Numbered from the stretch's first letter, positions 1-7,237 are shown. The stretch is 12,234 nt of DNA from Deltaproteobacteria bacterium (GCA_023230665.1 JALNWY010000085.1:1-12234), one strand, 5' to 3'. Numbers and translations are program-made. Notes: a model not told the origin generated them from the sequence alone.

Positions 1-94
1 CAGGCTGGACTTCGGCCCCTGGGAGCGGATATTCTACGGAGAGTTCGACGGCAGGAGGAAAAAGCGCGTACTGGTCAAGATCATCGGAGAATAA
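1..94 (+). CDS. C-terminal end of an unidentified protein (partial)
   Basis: The window opens inside a reading frame (first whole codon at base 2) that runs 30 codons to a TAA at 92-94. The residues end in RRKKRVLVKIIGE. The piece is rich in charged residues, has no stop in frame, and its codons look like those of the neighbouring genes, so it is probably the true end of a gene that starts to the left of the window. It faces the acyl-CoA dehydrogenase gene tail to tail across 188 bases, in which I saw no convincing terminator hairpin. Too little is present to assign a family. Confidence 0.6.
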   Translation, partial: RLDFGPWERIFYGEFDGRRKKRVLVKIIGE

Positions 95-282
95 GCTTTG
101 CCAGAGAAAATCTGGCCAGGCAGTGTGCGTTATGAAGGAATTCTCTCCTGCAGAGCCGATTGCAAAGCCCTCAAGCCGTTTCCCACGAGTCACTCCCATT
201 CCTGCAGGCGGTTGGGGCCGGGGTGCAAGTTTGCGGAGATCGGGCCGCAACGCCCTGTGCGCGTCCACTCCCCGGCGCGGGA

Positions 283-1422
283 TTATTTGAGCAGTTCCCT
301 TGAAATGATCAGCTTCATGATCTGATTTGTGCCTTCATATACCTGGGTGATCTTGGCGTCTCTCATCATGCGCTCGAAGGGATACTCTCTCATGTACCCA
401 TAACCGCCTGCGATCTGGAGGGCATTCGTGGTGACTCTCATTGCCACATCCGATGCGATGAGCTTGGAGCAAGCGGAGAGATAGCTCTTTTCCGGACTGT
501 TTTCATCGACCATCCGCGCTGCCTGATACACGAGGCTCCTCGCTGCATCGACCTCAGCGGCCATATCCGCCAACATCCATCCGATGCCCTGGAAATTTCC
601 AATGGGCCTGCCAAACTGGACTCTTTCCTTGGCATATTTGATCGCCAGCTCCAGGGCTCCCCGTGCAAGCCCGCACGCCTGAGCCCCGATGACGGGCCTC
701 GATGTGTCGAGTGTCTTCATCGCATAAACGAATCCTTTGCCCTCTTCTCCGATAAGATCCTCTGCAGGCACCTCGACATCTTCAAAGACCAACTCGCCGG
801 TGGGCGAGCCCTTGATCCCCATCTTCTTTTCCCACTTCGCGACAGAGAATCCCGAAACTTCGGCAGGGACTACAAAAGCGCTGATGCCCTTGACTCCTTT
901 CGAGGCATCGGTCATGGCGAACAGGGTGATGAGGTCTGCAACAGGACCGTTCGTGATAAAGCACTTGGTTCCGTTGATAACGTATCTGTCACCTTTCTTG
1001 ACGGCCCTGGTGGCCATTGCGCCGGAATCAGATCCGGCTCCGGGTTCTGTCAACCCGTATGAGATGATTTTTTCTCCTGACGCGACCATGGGACCGTACT
1101 TCTTCTTCTGCTCTTCTGTTCCACCGATGAGTATCGGCTCCCAGCCAAGGGCCTGGCCCTGTACGATCAGTGACGAGCTGACACATGCCGCCGCGATCTC
1201 CTCTACCGCGAGGCAGGTGTAGAGATGTCCCTGTCTGTTCCCGCCGTACTCCTCCGGAACTGCGAGACCGAGAAGCCCCATATCCTGAAAGATTTTTTTC
1301 AGATCCCAGGGAAACTCCTCTTTTTCGTCGATTTCCGCTGCCCGCGGCCAGACCTTGTCCTCAACCATTCTTCTCAGCTGCCCAACAAACATCTTCTGTT
1401 CCTTGCTGTTTAATAGATACAT
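283..1422 (-). CDS. Acyl-CoA dehydrogenase
   Basis: This is an FAD-dependent acyl-CoA dehydrogenase of 379 residues, the usual length of the short/medium-chain family. Such enzymes oxidise an acyl-CoA to the trans-2-enoyl-CoA and pass electrons to electron-transfer flavoprotein. The sequence shows the family order: a helical N-terminal domain, the substrate/FAD signature GLTEPGAGSDSG (about residues 123-134), a middle beta domain, and a C-terminal helical domain with QIAGGYGY (336-343) and VYEGTNQI (361-368). Glu363 in the last motif is at the usual catalytic-base position of this family. The ATG at 1422 is preceded by AGGAG 10 bases upstream. It stands alone: the cation transporter upstream on the same strand is 305 bases away and no etfAB or CoA ligase is beside it. 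Chain-length and branched-chain preference cannot be read from sequence; a role in fatty, branched-chain or aromatic acid breakdown fits an anaerobic syntroph or sulfate reducer. Confidence 0.95.
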   Translation of the reverse strand: MYLLNSKEQKMFVGQLRRMVEDKVWPRAAEIDEKEEFPWDLKKIFQDMGLLGLAVPEEYGGNRQGHLYTCLAVEEIAAACVSSSLIVQGQALGWEPILIGGTEEQKKKYGPMVASGEKIISYGLTEPGAGSDSGAMATRAVKKGDRYVINGTKCFITNGPVADLITLFAMTDASKGVKGISAFVVPAEVSGFSVAKWEKKMGIKGSPTGELVFEDVEVPAEDLIGEEGKGFVYAMKTLDTSRPVIGAQACGLARGALELAIKYAKERVQFGRPIGNFQGIGWMLADMAAEVDAARSLVYQAARMVDENSPEKSYLSACSKLIASDVAMRVTTNALQIAGGYGYMREYPFERMMRDAKITQVYEGTNQIMKLIISRELLK

Positions 1423-1727
1423 GACCGCCCAACTCCTTTTTTAAGTTTTTCCCTTGCGCTTCACCATGACGACCTTATAGCCGGATTGAACTGCCGTGCA
1501 GCCACGGTTGATTCACTTGAAGTAAAACCGGATCATTCCTCTGTCCAAACTTGGTTCTGCTTCCAGTCATGAAAATTTTCCAAACTGAGGGTTTTCCTTC
1601 CAGCTCTCTTGGTTTTCTCTCTGTACGCCAAAACGGTTTTCTTTTCACCCCCTGATTTGCCGTCAGACATCCCGCAAGCAACCATGCAAAAAGCGGTATG
1701 TGGGCTCCGGCACGATCTCTACGCCTC
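1423..1727. other. Intergenic region, no gene seen
   Basis: This 305-base gap lies between the transporter stop and the acyl-CoA dehydrogenase start, both on the minus strand. It is more AT-rich and pyrimidine-rich than the genes around it. The only convincing signal is the Shine-Dalgarno site of the dehydrogenase (AGGAG complement at 1433-1437). A minus-strand TATAAG at about 1475-1480 could be a -10 box but lacks a good -35 partner. Open frames crossing the gap have no start site or family resemblance and overlap the transporter 3' end, so I treat them as chance. Confidence 0.5.
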
Positions 1728-2687
1728 TTACGGTTCCTCGGGTTCGCTCTTCCTGCACACCCCGGGGTACATCCGGCATTTTTCGTCCTCAAGCTCCAGC
1801 TCCACGGTGGAATGGGCTATGTCGTGGTCTGCAATGACTTGCCGGATCTCGCTCTTGAGGCAGACCAAATCGTCCATGGTCTGGTCGCCTTTCAGAGACG
1901 CGTGCATGGTCAGGACGTGACGATATCCGTCGAGGGTCCACACATGGGCGTGGTGGGTGCCGGCTACTCCCGGAATCCGCCTGATCTCTCGCTCGATCGC
2001 CGGAAGATTCACTTCACGGGGAACTCCCTGGAGGAATATGTCCATGGTGATCCGAAAGCCCTTGAGCACGTTATAGAGCACGTAGCACGTGATCACGATA
2101 GACAGAACAGCATCCAGCACCGGGACCTCCCAAAAGATGAGAACGATGCCGGTGACGAGGATGGCAACCCATCCGAGCACATCCTCCAGGAGATGCCACG
2201 CCGCGATTCGCGCATTCATCCCCTCTTTGCCCCTGAGTCTCAGCACGGCCAGCCCGTTTACGAGGATACCCGCTACGGCGAAGGCCACCATGCCCGGGGC
2301 ATGGGAAGGCTGGGGAAAGAAAAGCCGGGGTATGGCCTCGGAGAGTACGAAAAGCGCCCCCACCACCAAGGTGATGACGCTGATGAGCGCACCCAGGAGC
2401 GAGAAGCGCCGGTAGCCGTAGGAGAAGTATTCGTCCCCCTCTCGCAGGGAAATGCGTTCGAAATACCAGGCAGAGCCCAGGGCGAAGCTGTCTCCGAGAT
2501 CGTGGACCGCATCTGCAAGAATGGCCATGCTGTTCGTCCAGATCCCGCCGGCGATCTCGAGCACGGAGAATAACAGGTTGATGAAGAACGCCAGCCGGAT
2601 GCTCCCCGTCACGTCATGATGCGCGTGCGCATGACCTGCCAAGCACGACCCGCCTCTGGCGTTGCTGTGCACATGGTTGTCAACCAT
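1728..2687 (-). CDS. Cation diffusion facilitator (CDF) metal exporter, zinc type
   Basis: This is a 319-residue CDF-family transporter that would export a divalent metal, probably zinc, across the cytoplasmic membrane in exchange for protons. A His-rich N-terminus (GHAHAHHD, residues 18-25) is followed by about six membrane segments between residues 28 and 205 and a cytoplasmic metallochaperone-like domain (about 210-305). The transport site is visible as His62-x3-Asp66 (VHDLGD) in the second membrane segment and His165-x3-Asp169 (HLLED) in the fifth; this His-Asp/His-Asp set is typical of Zn2+-selective members. A short Cys pair near the end (C304, C311) is unusual and might add a metal ligand. 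The ATG at 2687 has no clear Shine-Dalgarno site, and a TATAAT lies just upstream. Export of nickel or cobalt cannot be excluded, which matters given the nickel cofactor genes 1.6 kb away, but the site residues favour zinc. Confidence 0.93.
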   Translation of the reverse strand: MVDNHVHSNARGGSCLAGHAHAHHDVTGSIRLAFFINLLFSVLEIAGGIWTNSMAILADAVHDLGDSFALGSAWYFERISLREGDEYFSYGYRRFSLLGALISVITLVVGALFVLSEAIPRLFFPQPSHAPGMVAFAVAGILVNGLAVLRLRGKEGMNARIAAWHLLEDVLGWVAILVTGIVLIFWEVPVLDAVLSIVITCYVLYNVLKGFRITMDIFLQGVPREVNLPAIEREIRRIPGVAGTHHAHVWTLDGYRHVLTMHASLKGDQTMDDLVCLKSEIRQVIADHDIAHSTVELELEDEKCRMYPGVCRKSEPEEP

Positions 2688-2693
2688 GGTTTT

Positions 2694-2699
2694 ATTATA
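2694..2699 (-). promoter_or_regulatory. Candidate -10 box (TATAAT) of the metal-transporter gene
   Basis: Read on the minus strand, a perfect TATAAT ends 6 bases before the transporter ATG. Transcription from it would begin at or next to the start codon, giving a leaderless or nearly leaderless mRNA. That would explain the absence of a Shine-Dalgarno site. No good -35 hexamer stands 16-18 bases further upstream, so an activator may be needed, or the match may be chance. Confidence 0.35.
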
Positions 2700-2713
2700 G
2701 GGTTTTTTCCGCG

Positions 2714-2729
2714 GGTGTATAGGTGTATA
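2714..2729. repeat. Tandem 8-base repeat upstream of the metal-transporter gene
   Basis: Two exact head-to-tail copies of GGTGTATA lie immediately upstream of the candidate -10 box, where an activator or repressor of the transporter gene would bind. The spacing of 8 bases is not a whole helical turn, so this may be simple sequence rather than a two-site operator. Confidence 0.4.
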
Positions 2730-3003
2730 GAGGTTTTCTTCAGAAGGAATCTTTGGTCAATACCCGGCTGGTCCCCCTGAAGCCTGATATGGGCAAATCC
2801 ATGACGCTGGTCAATGCTGATTTCAAAAAATCCGTCCTCGCAGTGACCTCTTTTATCCCGATATTGACTCTCCCTGCCGAATCAGGCAAACATACGGTAA
2901 ATACCCGCGAATGTTCCCGCCTCTGCCCGAAGGACGGTGCAAAGGCCGTGCTTGCCCTTTCAATCTCTTCGCTTGGGGACGCGCGAGGACAGGGAGAAAA
3001 CCC

Positions 3004-4302
3004 ATGGCCAAGGTACGATTCGAAGATACCGCGCAGGGACTCAGTGATGCGGTTGCGTCGCTCTTCGATGCCTTCGGGGGAGGCCGCGGCCTGCTGAAAT
3101 CGTCGCGCGACGTCTACCTGAAGGTCAACGGCATAGACTTCAAGCCGCACGTCTACACCTCGCCCGAGGTGGTCTCGGCGGTGGTGTGCTATTTCCAGCA
3201 GCAAGGTGCTCGCCACGTCTATGTCATGGAGAACAGCACCCAGGGCAATTTTACCAGGCTCGTGTTCGAGATCTGCGGGATGAAGCGTGTCTGCCGCGAG
3301 ACCGGAGCCGTCCCGGTCTACCTGGACGAAACCGGAGAGATGCCCCTGTTTCTGCGCGGGCTCGAGTCGTTCGTTCAGGTTCCGGACTTTATCCACGAGC
3401 GCCTCATCACCGGGCGGAAGGACAACCTCTACATTTCCGTGCCCAAGCTCAAGACCCACTCCATGACCACGGTGACCCTGGGGATCAAGAACCAGTTCGG
3501 GCTCCTGCACCAGAAGAGCCGGATCCCGGACCACAACTACCGGCTCCACCAGAAGATCGCGGACATCTATGCCGCTATCCGCCCGGACTTCACCCTCATC
3601 GACGGGATCGAGGCCACCAACTACGGCCATTACCCGGCGCTCGCCCAGAAAGAGCTCTGTGTGATTCGCAAGAACGTGCTTATCGGGGGGGACGATCCCC
3701 TGGCCGTGGATGTAGCGGCGGCTGAGTTCCTGGGGTTTTCTCTGGACGAGGTCGAGCACCTCAGGCTCGCGGCAGGGTACGGTTTCGGGGAGTCGGACTT
3801 CTTGAAGATCGAGATGGAAAACCAGGAAATCTTTGATCAAAGGCGGCAGAAGTTCCAGTGGGACCTTCTGGAAAAATTTCCTCCCGGGGTGAGGATCATC
3901 CGGGGCAAGACCCGGTGCTGCACCGAGGGCTGCAAGCGCAACACCGAGGCCGTGCTCGAGGTGTTCGGCCAGGACTATGCGTGCAGGGGAGGTTTCACGA
4001 TCCTCATGGGCAAGGGGATCCGCGCCGCTGACATGGTGGGTGTGACCGGTCCGGTCCATATTGCGGGGGACTGCGCCATCTCCGAGTGGTATCCCGAGAT
4101 GCGCCGCCGCGTGGGCAAACGCAGCATCAGCCTTTCTCCGGGGTGCAACAACCTGGCGAAAACCATCGACGGCCTTGCCGGATGGCTCCACATCTCGCCG
4201 CTGAATCTGGTGCCCCTCAATCCGATCAAATCCCTGCTTCTGCTTGCGCAGGCCAAACTCCACGGCACCAGAGCGAACATCCCGCCGGTCCTGAAGCTCT
4301 GA
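3004..4302 (+). CDS. DUF362-domain protein
   Basis: This is a 432-residue DUF362 (PF04015) protein of unknown function. The start at 3004 is chosen because AGGGAG lies 7 bases before it; an in-frame upstream start at 2911 has no ribosome site and adds an unlikely leader. Family signatures are VPKLKTHSMTTVTLGIKNQF (146-165), TLIDGIEA (197-204) and DPLAVDVAAAEFLGF (231-245). A C-terminal part (about 300-385) carries C305, C306, C310, C327, C357 and C381 and could bind metal or a cluster, but it lacks the CxxCxxCxxxC ferredoxin pattern some DUF362 proteins carry. No signal peptide is evident, so it is probably cytoplasmic. It ends 13 bases from the end of larE, tail to tail. His152 and Lys162 are ten residues apart, the same interval I recall for His174 and Lys184 of lactate racemase LarA, and His177 follows. 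Whether this protein uses the lar cofactor is open. A 615-codon antisense open frame here is a GC shadow. Confidence 0.9.
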   Translation: MAKVRFEDTAQGLSDAVASLFDAFGGGRGLLKSSRDVYLKVNGIDFKPHVYTSPEVVSAVVCYFQQQGARHVYVMENSTQGNFTRLVFEICGMKRVCRETGAVPVYLDETGEMPLFLRGLESFVQVPDFIHERLITGRKDNLYISVPKLKTHSMTTVTLGIKNQFGLLHQKSRIPDHNYRLHQKIADIYAAIRPDFTLIDGIEATNYGHYPALAQKELCVIRKNVLIGGDDPLAVDVAAAEFLGFSLDEVEHLRLAAGYGFGESDFLKIEMENQEIFDQRRQKFQWDLLEKFPPGVRIIRGKTRCCTEGCKRNTEAVLEVFGQDYACRGGFTILMGKGIRAADMVGVTGPVHIAGDCAISEWYPEMRRRVGKRSISLSPGCNNLAKTIDGLAGWLHISPLNLVPLNPIKSLLLLAQAKLHGTRANIPPVLKL

Positions 4303-4315
4303 GCGATAGGCCTCT

Positions 4316-5125
4316 TCAGAAGACCTTTCTATCCTGCCTGACCGGTCGGCTGAGCTTGCCGCTTGAGAATCCCTCAAGATCGAGGGTGACGAACAGGAAG
4401 CCCAGCTCGCGCAGGTTCGCAACGATAAGGTCCTTGTGGGCGATGGCCCGGTCGAACTCTTCGATCTCCACCACCGCGGTCTCCAGGGGGAAGTAGCGCA
4501 CCCGGCATACGGGGAATCCCAGCCTCTTGAGGAATGATTCGGCCTCTTCCACCTTCCTGAGGCGCTCCCGGGTGATTTCCATGCCAAAGGGAATACGCGA
4601 GCACAGACAGACGGTGTTGGATTTCTCCCAGGTGGGCAGGCCCATCTGCCGGGAGTATTCGCGGATCTCTTCCTTGGTGATGCCGAACTCCACGAAGGGC
4701 TGCCAGATGCCGTCTTCCTGCGACGCCCGGATGCCCGGCCGGTAGTCCCCCAAGTCGGATGCGTTCATGCCGTCGGCGATGAGTGTGATGCCGTGGTCCT
4801 GGGACCAGTTCCAGGCGACCCGGTTTCTGATCTTTCTACAGGTGTAGCAGCGGTCGGGCTGATTCCTCGAAAAAGCAGGGTCCTCCTCCATCTCGTCGAT
4901 GGAAACCACGTCGCAGGGTATGCCGATGAGCTCGGCCAGCATCCGCGCCTCGGCCGCCTCCTCGCGGTGGATGATGGGGCTGAAGAAGGTGAGTGCCCGG
5001 ACGTTGTTGCCCAGGACATCATGGACGAGCCTTGCAAGGAGCGTGCTGTCGAGCCCGCCGGAGAACAAGACCCCCATCTTCTCCCTGTCTCTGACGGCCT
5101 TTTTCAGGATGTCAAACTTGTCCAT
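4316..5125 (-). CDS. larE: LarE, ATP-dependent sulfur insertase of nickel-pincer cofactor synthesis
   Basis: LarE is a cytoplasmic PP-loop enzyme that adenylylates the pyridinium dicarboxylate mononucleotide made by LarB and exchanges the carboxylate oxygens for sulfur. The 269-residue length is normal. The PP-loop SGGLDS (residues 22-27) binds ATP; PDRCYTCRK (90-98) and the CLCSRIPFG segment (173-181) are family signatures. Cys173 aligns with the sacrificial Cys176 of the Lactiplantibacillus enzyme. Cys175, where that enzyme has Ala, and Cys207 (VCRVR) would give a three-cysteine set like that of the [4Fe-4S]-dependent LarE class, which would make the enzyme catalytic rather than self-consuming; this is an inference. 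The ATG at 5125 has AAGGAG 8 bases upstream, lies inside the end of larB (14-base overlap), and implies translational coupling. It is the last gene of the larCBE operon. Confidence 0.94.
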   Translation of the reverse strand: MDKFDILKKAVRDREKMGVLFSGGLDSTLLARLVHDVLGNNVRALTFFSPIIHREEAAEARMLAELIGIPCDVVSIDEMEEDPAFSRNQPDRCYTCRKIRNRVAWNWSQDHGITLIADGMNASDLGDYRPGIRASQEDGIWQPFVEFGITKEEIREYSRQMGLPTWEKSNTVCLCSRIPFGMEITRERLRKVEEAESFLKRLGFPVCRVRYFPLETAVVEIEEFDRAIAHKDLIVANLRELGFLFVTLDLEGFSSGKLSRPVRQDRKVF

Positions 5126-5879
5126 CCGTTCTTCTCCTTATCGAGGAGAGGATTCTCGCCGCAGCGGAAGCCGCGCCTATGCTGTTGCCGATATTCATCA
5201 CCAGCAGACCGGGCACGCAGCTCTGGAGCATGGCGCGAAGCGCTGTCTCGCCGCTCCCGCCGAACCCGTATCCTACGGGCGTGGGCACTGCGATCACGGG
5301 CTTGTCGGTCAGAGAAGCTACCATGGTAGGCAGGATCCCGTCCATGCCGGCGAACACGACGAGCACATCCGCTTCCCGTGTCTGGCGGATGCCCAGAAAG
5401 GGCCGGTGCAACCCGGAAACGCCGAAATCGTACGCCCGGATCACGCGCGCCCCGATCTCTTCGAGCATGAGTGCGCACTCGGCGGCATAGGGTGTGTCCG
5501 CGGTGCCCGCGGTCAGCACGCCCACAGAACCCAGCTCCTGCTGGCACTCTCCGGCGGATGTCGAGATCGCCATAAGACTGCCGGCCCTGAGGATCCGGGC
5601 CTGGGGAAAGGCCTCGCTGATCGCGTGCTCCTGCTCCTCATCCACGAGCGACACAAAGGTCTTGCCACCGCTGTCGAGAAAACTCCGCACGATCCGCAGC
5701 ACCTGGTCCGTGCTCTTTCCCCGGGCATAGATCACCTCAGGGAACCCGGTGCGACGATGCCGGTGCAGGTCGAGAAGAAAGTCCTCGCCCTGTTCGTAGA
5801 GCAGGCGGATGATGCTCTCCTGGGCCTCTTCGATTCCGATCTCGCCGGCGCGAACCCTCTCAAGCAGGCCCCGGATCAT
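5112..5879 (-). CDS. larB: LarB, NaAD carboxylase/hydrolase of nickel-pincer cofactor synthesis
   Basis: LarB carboxylates the pyridinium ring of nicotinic acid adenine dinucleotide at C5 and splits off AMP, giving the dicarboxylated mononucleotide used by LarE. The 255-residue protein has a helical N-terminal part (1-60) and a C-terminal AIR-carboxylase (PurE-like) domain (about 118-245). Visible motifs are GTADTPYAAE (125-134), AYDFGVSGLHR (149-159), FAGMDGILP (176-184), PVGYGFGGSGE (201-211) and SCVPG (220-224). Cys221 falls at the same number as the Cys221 that forms a transient cysteinyl-pyridine adduct in the Lactiplantibacillus enzyme. The next stretch reads NIGNSIGAA, where I recall NIDNG(F/I)GA as usual, so a normally acidic residue may be replaced by Gly230-231. 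The ATG overlaps the larC stop by four bases (ATGA), with GGGAG 6 bases upstream. Confidence 0.95.
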   Translation of the reverse strand: MIRGLLERVRAGEIGIEEAQESIIRLLYEQGEDFLLDLHRHRRTGFPEVIYARGKSTDQVLRIVRSFLDSGGKTFVSLVDEEQEHAISEAFPQARILRAGSLMAISTSAGECQQELGSVGVLTAGTADTPYAAECALMLEEIGARVIRAYDFGVSGLHRPFLGIRQTREADVLVVFAGMDGILPTMVASLTDKPVIAVPTPVGYGFGGSGETALRAMLQSCVPGLLVMNIGNSIGAASAAARILSSIRRRTDGQV

Positions 5880-7237
5880 TGCCCGCTCCCTGATGAACCG
5901 CGACCCGTTGCATCGCTGCCTGCTGCGCCCCGGTTCGATGAACCTCTGTCCGATGCGCCGTGCTGCGGTGCTTCACCTCTGGAAGGGGCTTTTCCCGGCG
6001 CGATCTCCCGGCCCGCACCCGTGAGGGTTGAACCTCCACAGCTCACGCCTTCACGGTTCGCGCTTTCCCGGGGGCCGCCTTCCCGGATCATCCGCTGGAT
6101 CTCGGCCCTCACCGAGGAGACAGGCATGCCCTGGTCCCGGGATATCCGCGCGAGATCGCGGTACTCGAGCTTGGAGCGGGCCGATCCGTCCGGCAGGACA
6201 CTCTCCTTGACCCTCACTTCACCCCAGCGTGTGTCGATAGTGTAAGAAATACGGTCGAGCACGGTTCTTTCAATAGGATGATATCGCGCCCCTATGGAGG
6301 TGGTGTGTTCCAGAAGGCTTGATACGACCCCGTGCAGGCGCTCCGCTTCGCAGACGACCTGAAAGCCGAACCCCGGCCTGCCCCGCTTCATGATCTTAGG
6401 CGCCAGGAGCGCATCCAGTGCTCCGGCCTCGAACAGCCTGGCCAGTGCGTCCTCGGTCTCTTCCGGGTTCATGTCGTCCACGTCGGCCTCTACCAGATAT
6501 GTCTCCAAACCGGACTCGCCGCACTTCGTCCCGCACAGGATGCAGCGGCAGAGGTTGGGCCACCCGGGTATCTCCCTGTCACCGCAGCCGTAGCCTATCG
6601 CACTGACCGTGAGGTCGGCAGGCGGGCTGCCCGGTGAAGCCAGAGCGGCCACAACCGCTGCCCCGGTAGGGGTGGTCAGCTCGAAGGGGATGTCCGTGAA
6701 CCGCACCTGCCTGCCTTTGAGCAGCTTCACGGTCGCCGGGGCCGGGACCGGGATGGTGCCGTGCATGGACCGGGTCGTGCCCGTGCCCAGGGGAATCTGC
6801 CTGCAGTAGATCGCTCCGACACGAAAATACTCGACTGCCGCGGCAATGCCTACGATGTCGAGGATGGAGTCCAGGGCCCCCACCTCGTGGAAATGAACCT
6901 CGTCAACGTCCACGCCGTGCACCTGGGCCTCGGCCTCGGCCAGCGCCAGAAAGATCGCCCCGGCCCGGGCACGCACAGCCTCGGGCAGCACGGAAAGGAT
7001 ATCATCTCTGATGTGCGCATATGTGCGCGACTTGTGCTCGTGCACGCAGTGAAAAGACAGGTCAAGGGCGCCGATGCCGTGAACGCTCCTAGGGGCGGTC
7101 TCCATGGTGAAGCCGTCCACCGGGAGCCTCCGGAGCATGTCCTCCAGATACCCGGCCGGACACCCCAGATGGATCAGGCTCCCCAGCAGCATGTCTCCAC
7201 TGATGCCTCCCACCGGGTCGATGACGAGAATCTGCAC
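5876..7237 (-). CDS. larC: LarC, nickel insertase of nickel-pincer cofactor synthesis
   Basis: LarC is the CTP-dependent cyclometallase that inserts nickel into the dithio-pincer nucleotide. The protein is a single uninterrupted frame of 453 residues; in Lactiplantibacillus the gene is split as larC1/larC2 and joined by programmed frameshifting, which is not needed here. Motifs are DPVGGISGDM at the N-terminus (7-16), HFHEVGALDSI (115-125), TPTGAAVV (189-196), DVDDMNPEE (252-260), IMKRGRPGF (282-290) and TTSIGARYH (312-320). His-rich bits (HCVHEH, 63-68) could hold nickel. The start is GTG at 7237, supported by GGAGGG 7 bases upstream and the immediate MQILVIDP family start. From about residue 387 the chain becomes a Gly/Ser/Arg/Ala-rich tail of some 65 residues ending GRGSSGSGQ, beyond the usual family end and probably disordered. 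It is the first gene of larCBE; its promoter must lie in 7251-7449. Confidence 0.95.
   Translation of the reverse strand: MQILVIDPVGGISGDMLLGSLIHLGCPAGYLEDMLRRLPVDGFTMETAPRSVHGIGALDLSFHCVHEHKSRTYAHIRDDILSVLPEAVRARAGAIFLALAEAEAQVHGVDVDEVHFHEVGALDSILDIVGIAAAVEYFRVGAIYCRQIPLGTGTTRSMHGTIPVPAPATVKLLKGRQVRFTDIPFELTTPTGAAVVAALASPGSPPADLTVSAIGYGCGDREIPGWPNLCRCILCGTKCGESGLETYLVEADVDDMNPEETEDALARLFEAGALDALLAPKIMKRGRPGFGFQVVCEAERLHGVVSSLLEHTTSIGARYHPIERTVLDRISYTIDTRWGEVRVKESVLPDGSARSKLEYRDLARISRDQGMPVSSVRAEIQRMIREGGPRESANREGVSCGGSTLTGAGREIAPGKAPSRGEAPQHGASDRGSSNRGAAGSDATGRGSSGSGQ

Larger units (their letters stand above)
2688..3003. other. Divergent intergenic region between transporter and DUF362 gene
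   Basis: This 316-base gap must hold the promoters of two divergent genes. On the transporter side there is a TATAAT and a tandem 8-base repeat (listed separately). On the DUF362 side the Shine-Dalgarno site is AGGGAG at 2991-2996. A TTGACT near 2864 could be a -35 box, but no -10 box stands at the right distance. An open frame starting at 2723 runs through the gap into the DUF362 gene; it has no ribosome site and no recognisable protein features, so I do not call it. Confidence 0.45.

Noticed and set aside
1475..1792. A 105-codon minus-strand frame in the gap after the transporter
   Set aside because: It overlaps the transporter 3' end, has no ribosome site, and the short hydrophobic piece (LFAWLLAGCL) is isolated in an otherwise basic, unstructured sequence.
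2086..2096. CGTGATCACGA shared with the palindrome upstream of the nitroreductase
   Set aside because: This copy is inside the transporter coding region and the match is short; likely chance rather than a shared operator.
1698..2573. A 291-codon + strand open frame opposite the metal transporter
   Set aside because: It mirrors the transporter gene, is rich in His/Gly/Arg from its complement and has no start signal.
2723..3097. A 124-codon + frame upstream of and overlapping the DUF362 start
   Set aside because: No ribosome site, it runs into the DUF362 gene in another frame, and the translation resembles no domain. I also looked for a minus-strand small gene here and found no start.
4305..4333. 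GATAG/CTATC hairpin between the ends of the DUF362 gene and larE
   Set aside because: The stem is short, interrupted by an asymmetric internal loop and has no T-run, so I do not call it a terminator.
2740..4587. A 615-codon open frame on the minus strand, opposite the DUF362 gene
   Set aside because: It lies entirely antisense to a well-supported gene and part of larE in another frame, has no ribosome site, is Arg/His/Leu-rich in the way of GC shadows, and matches no family.
4899..6245. A 448-codon + strand open frame across larE, larB and larC
   Set aside because: It is antisense to three confidently identified genes and crosses two gene borders.
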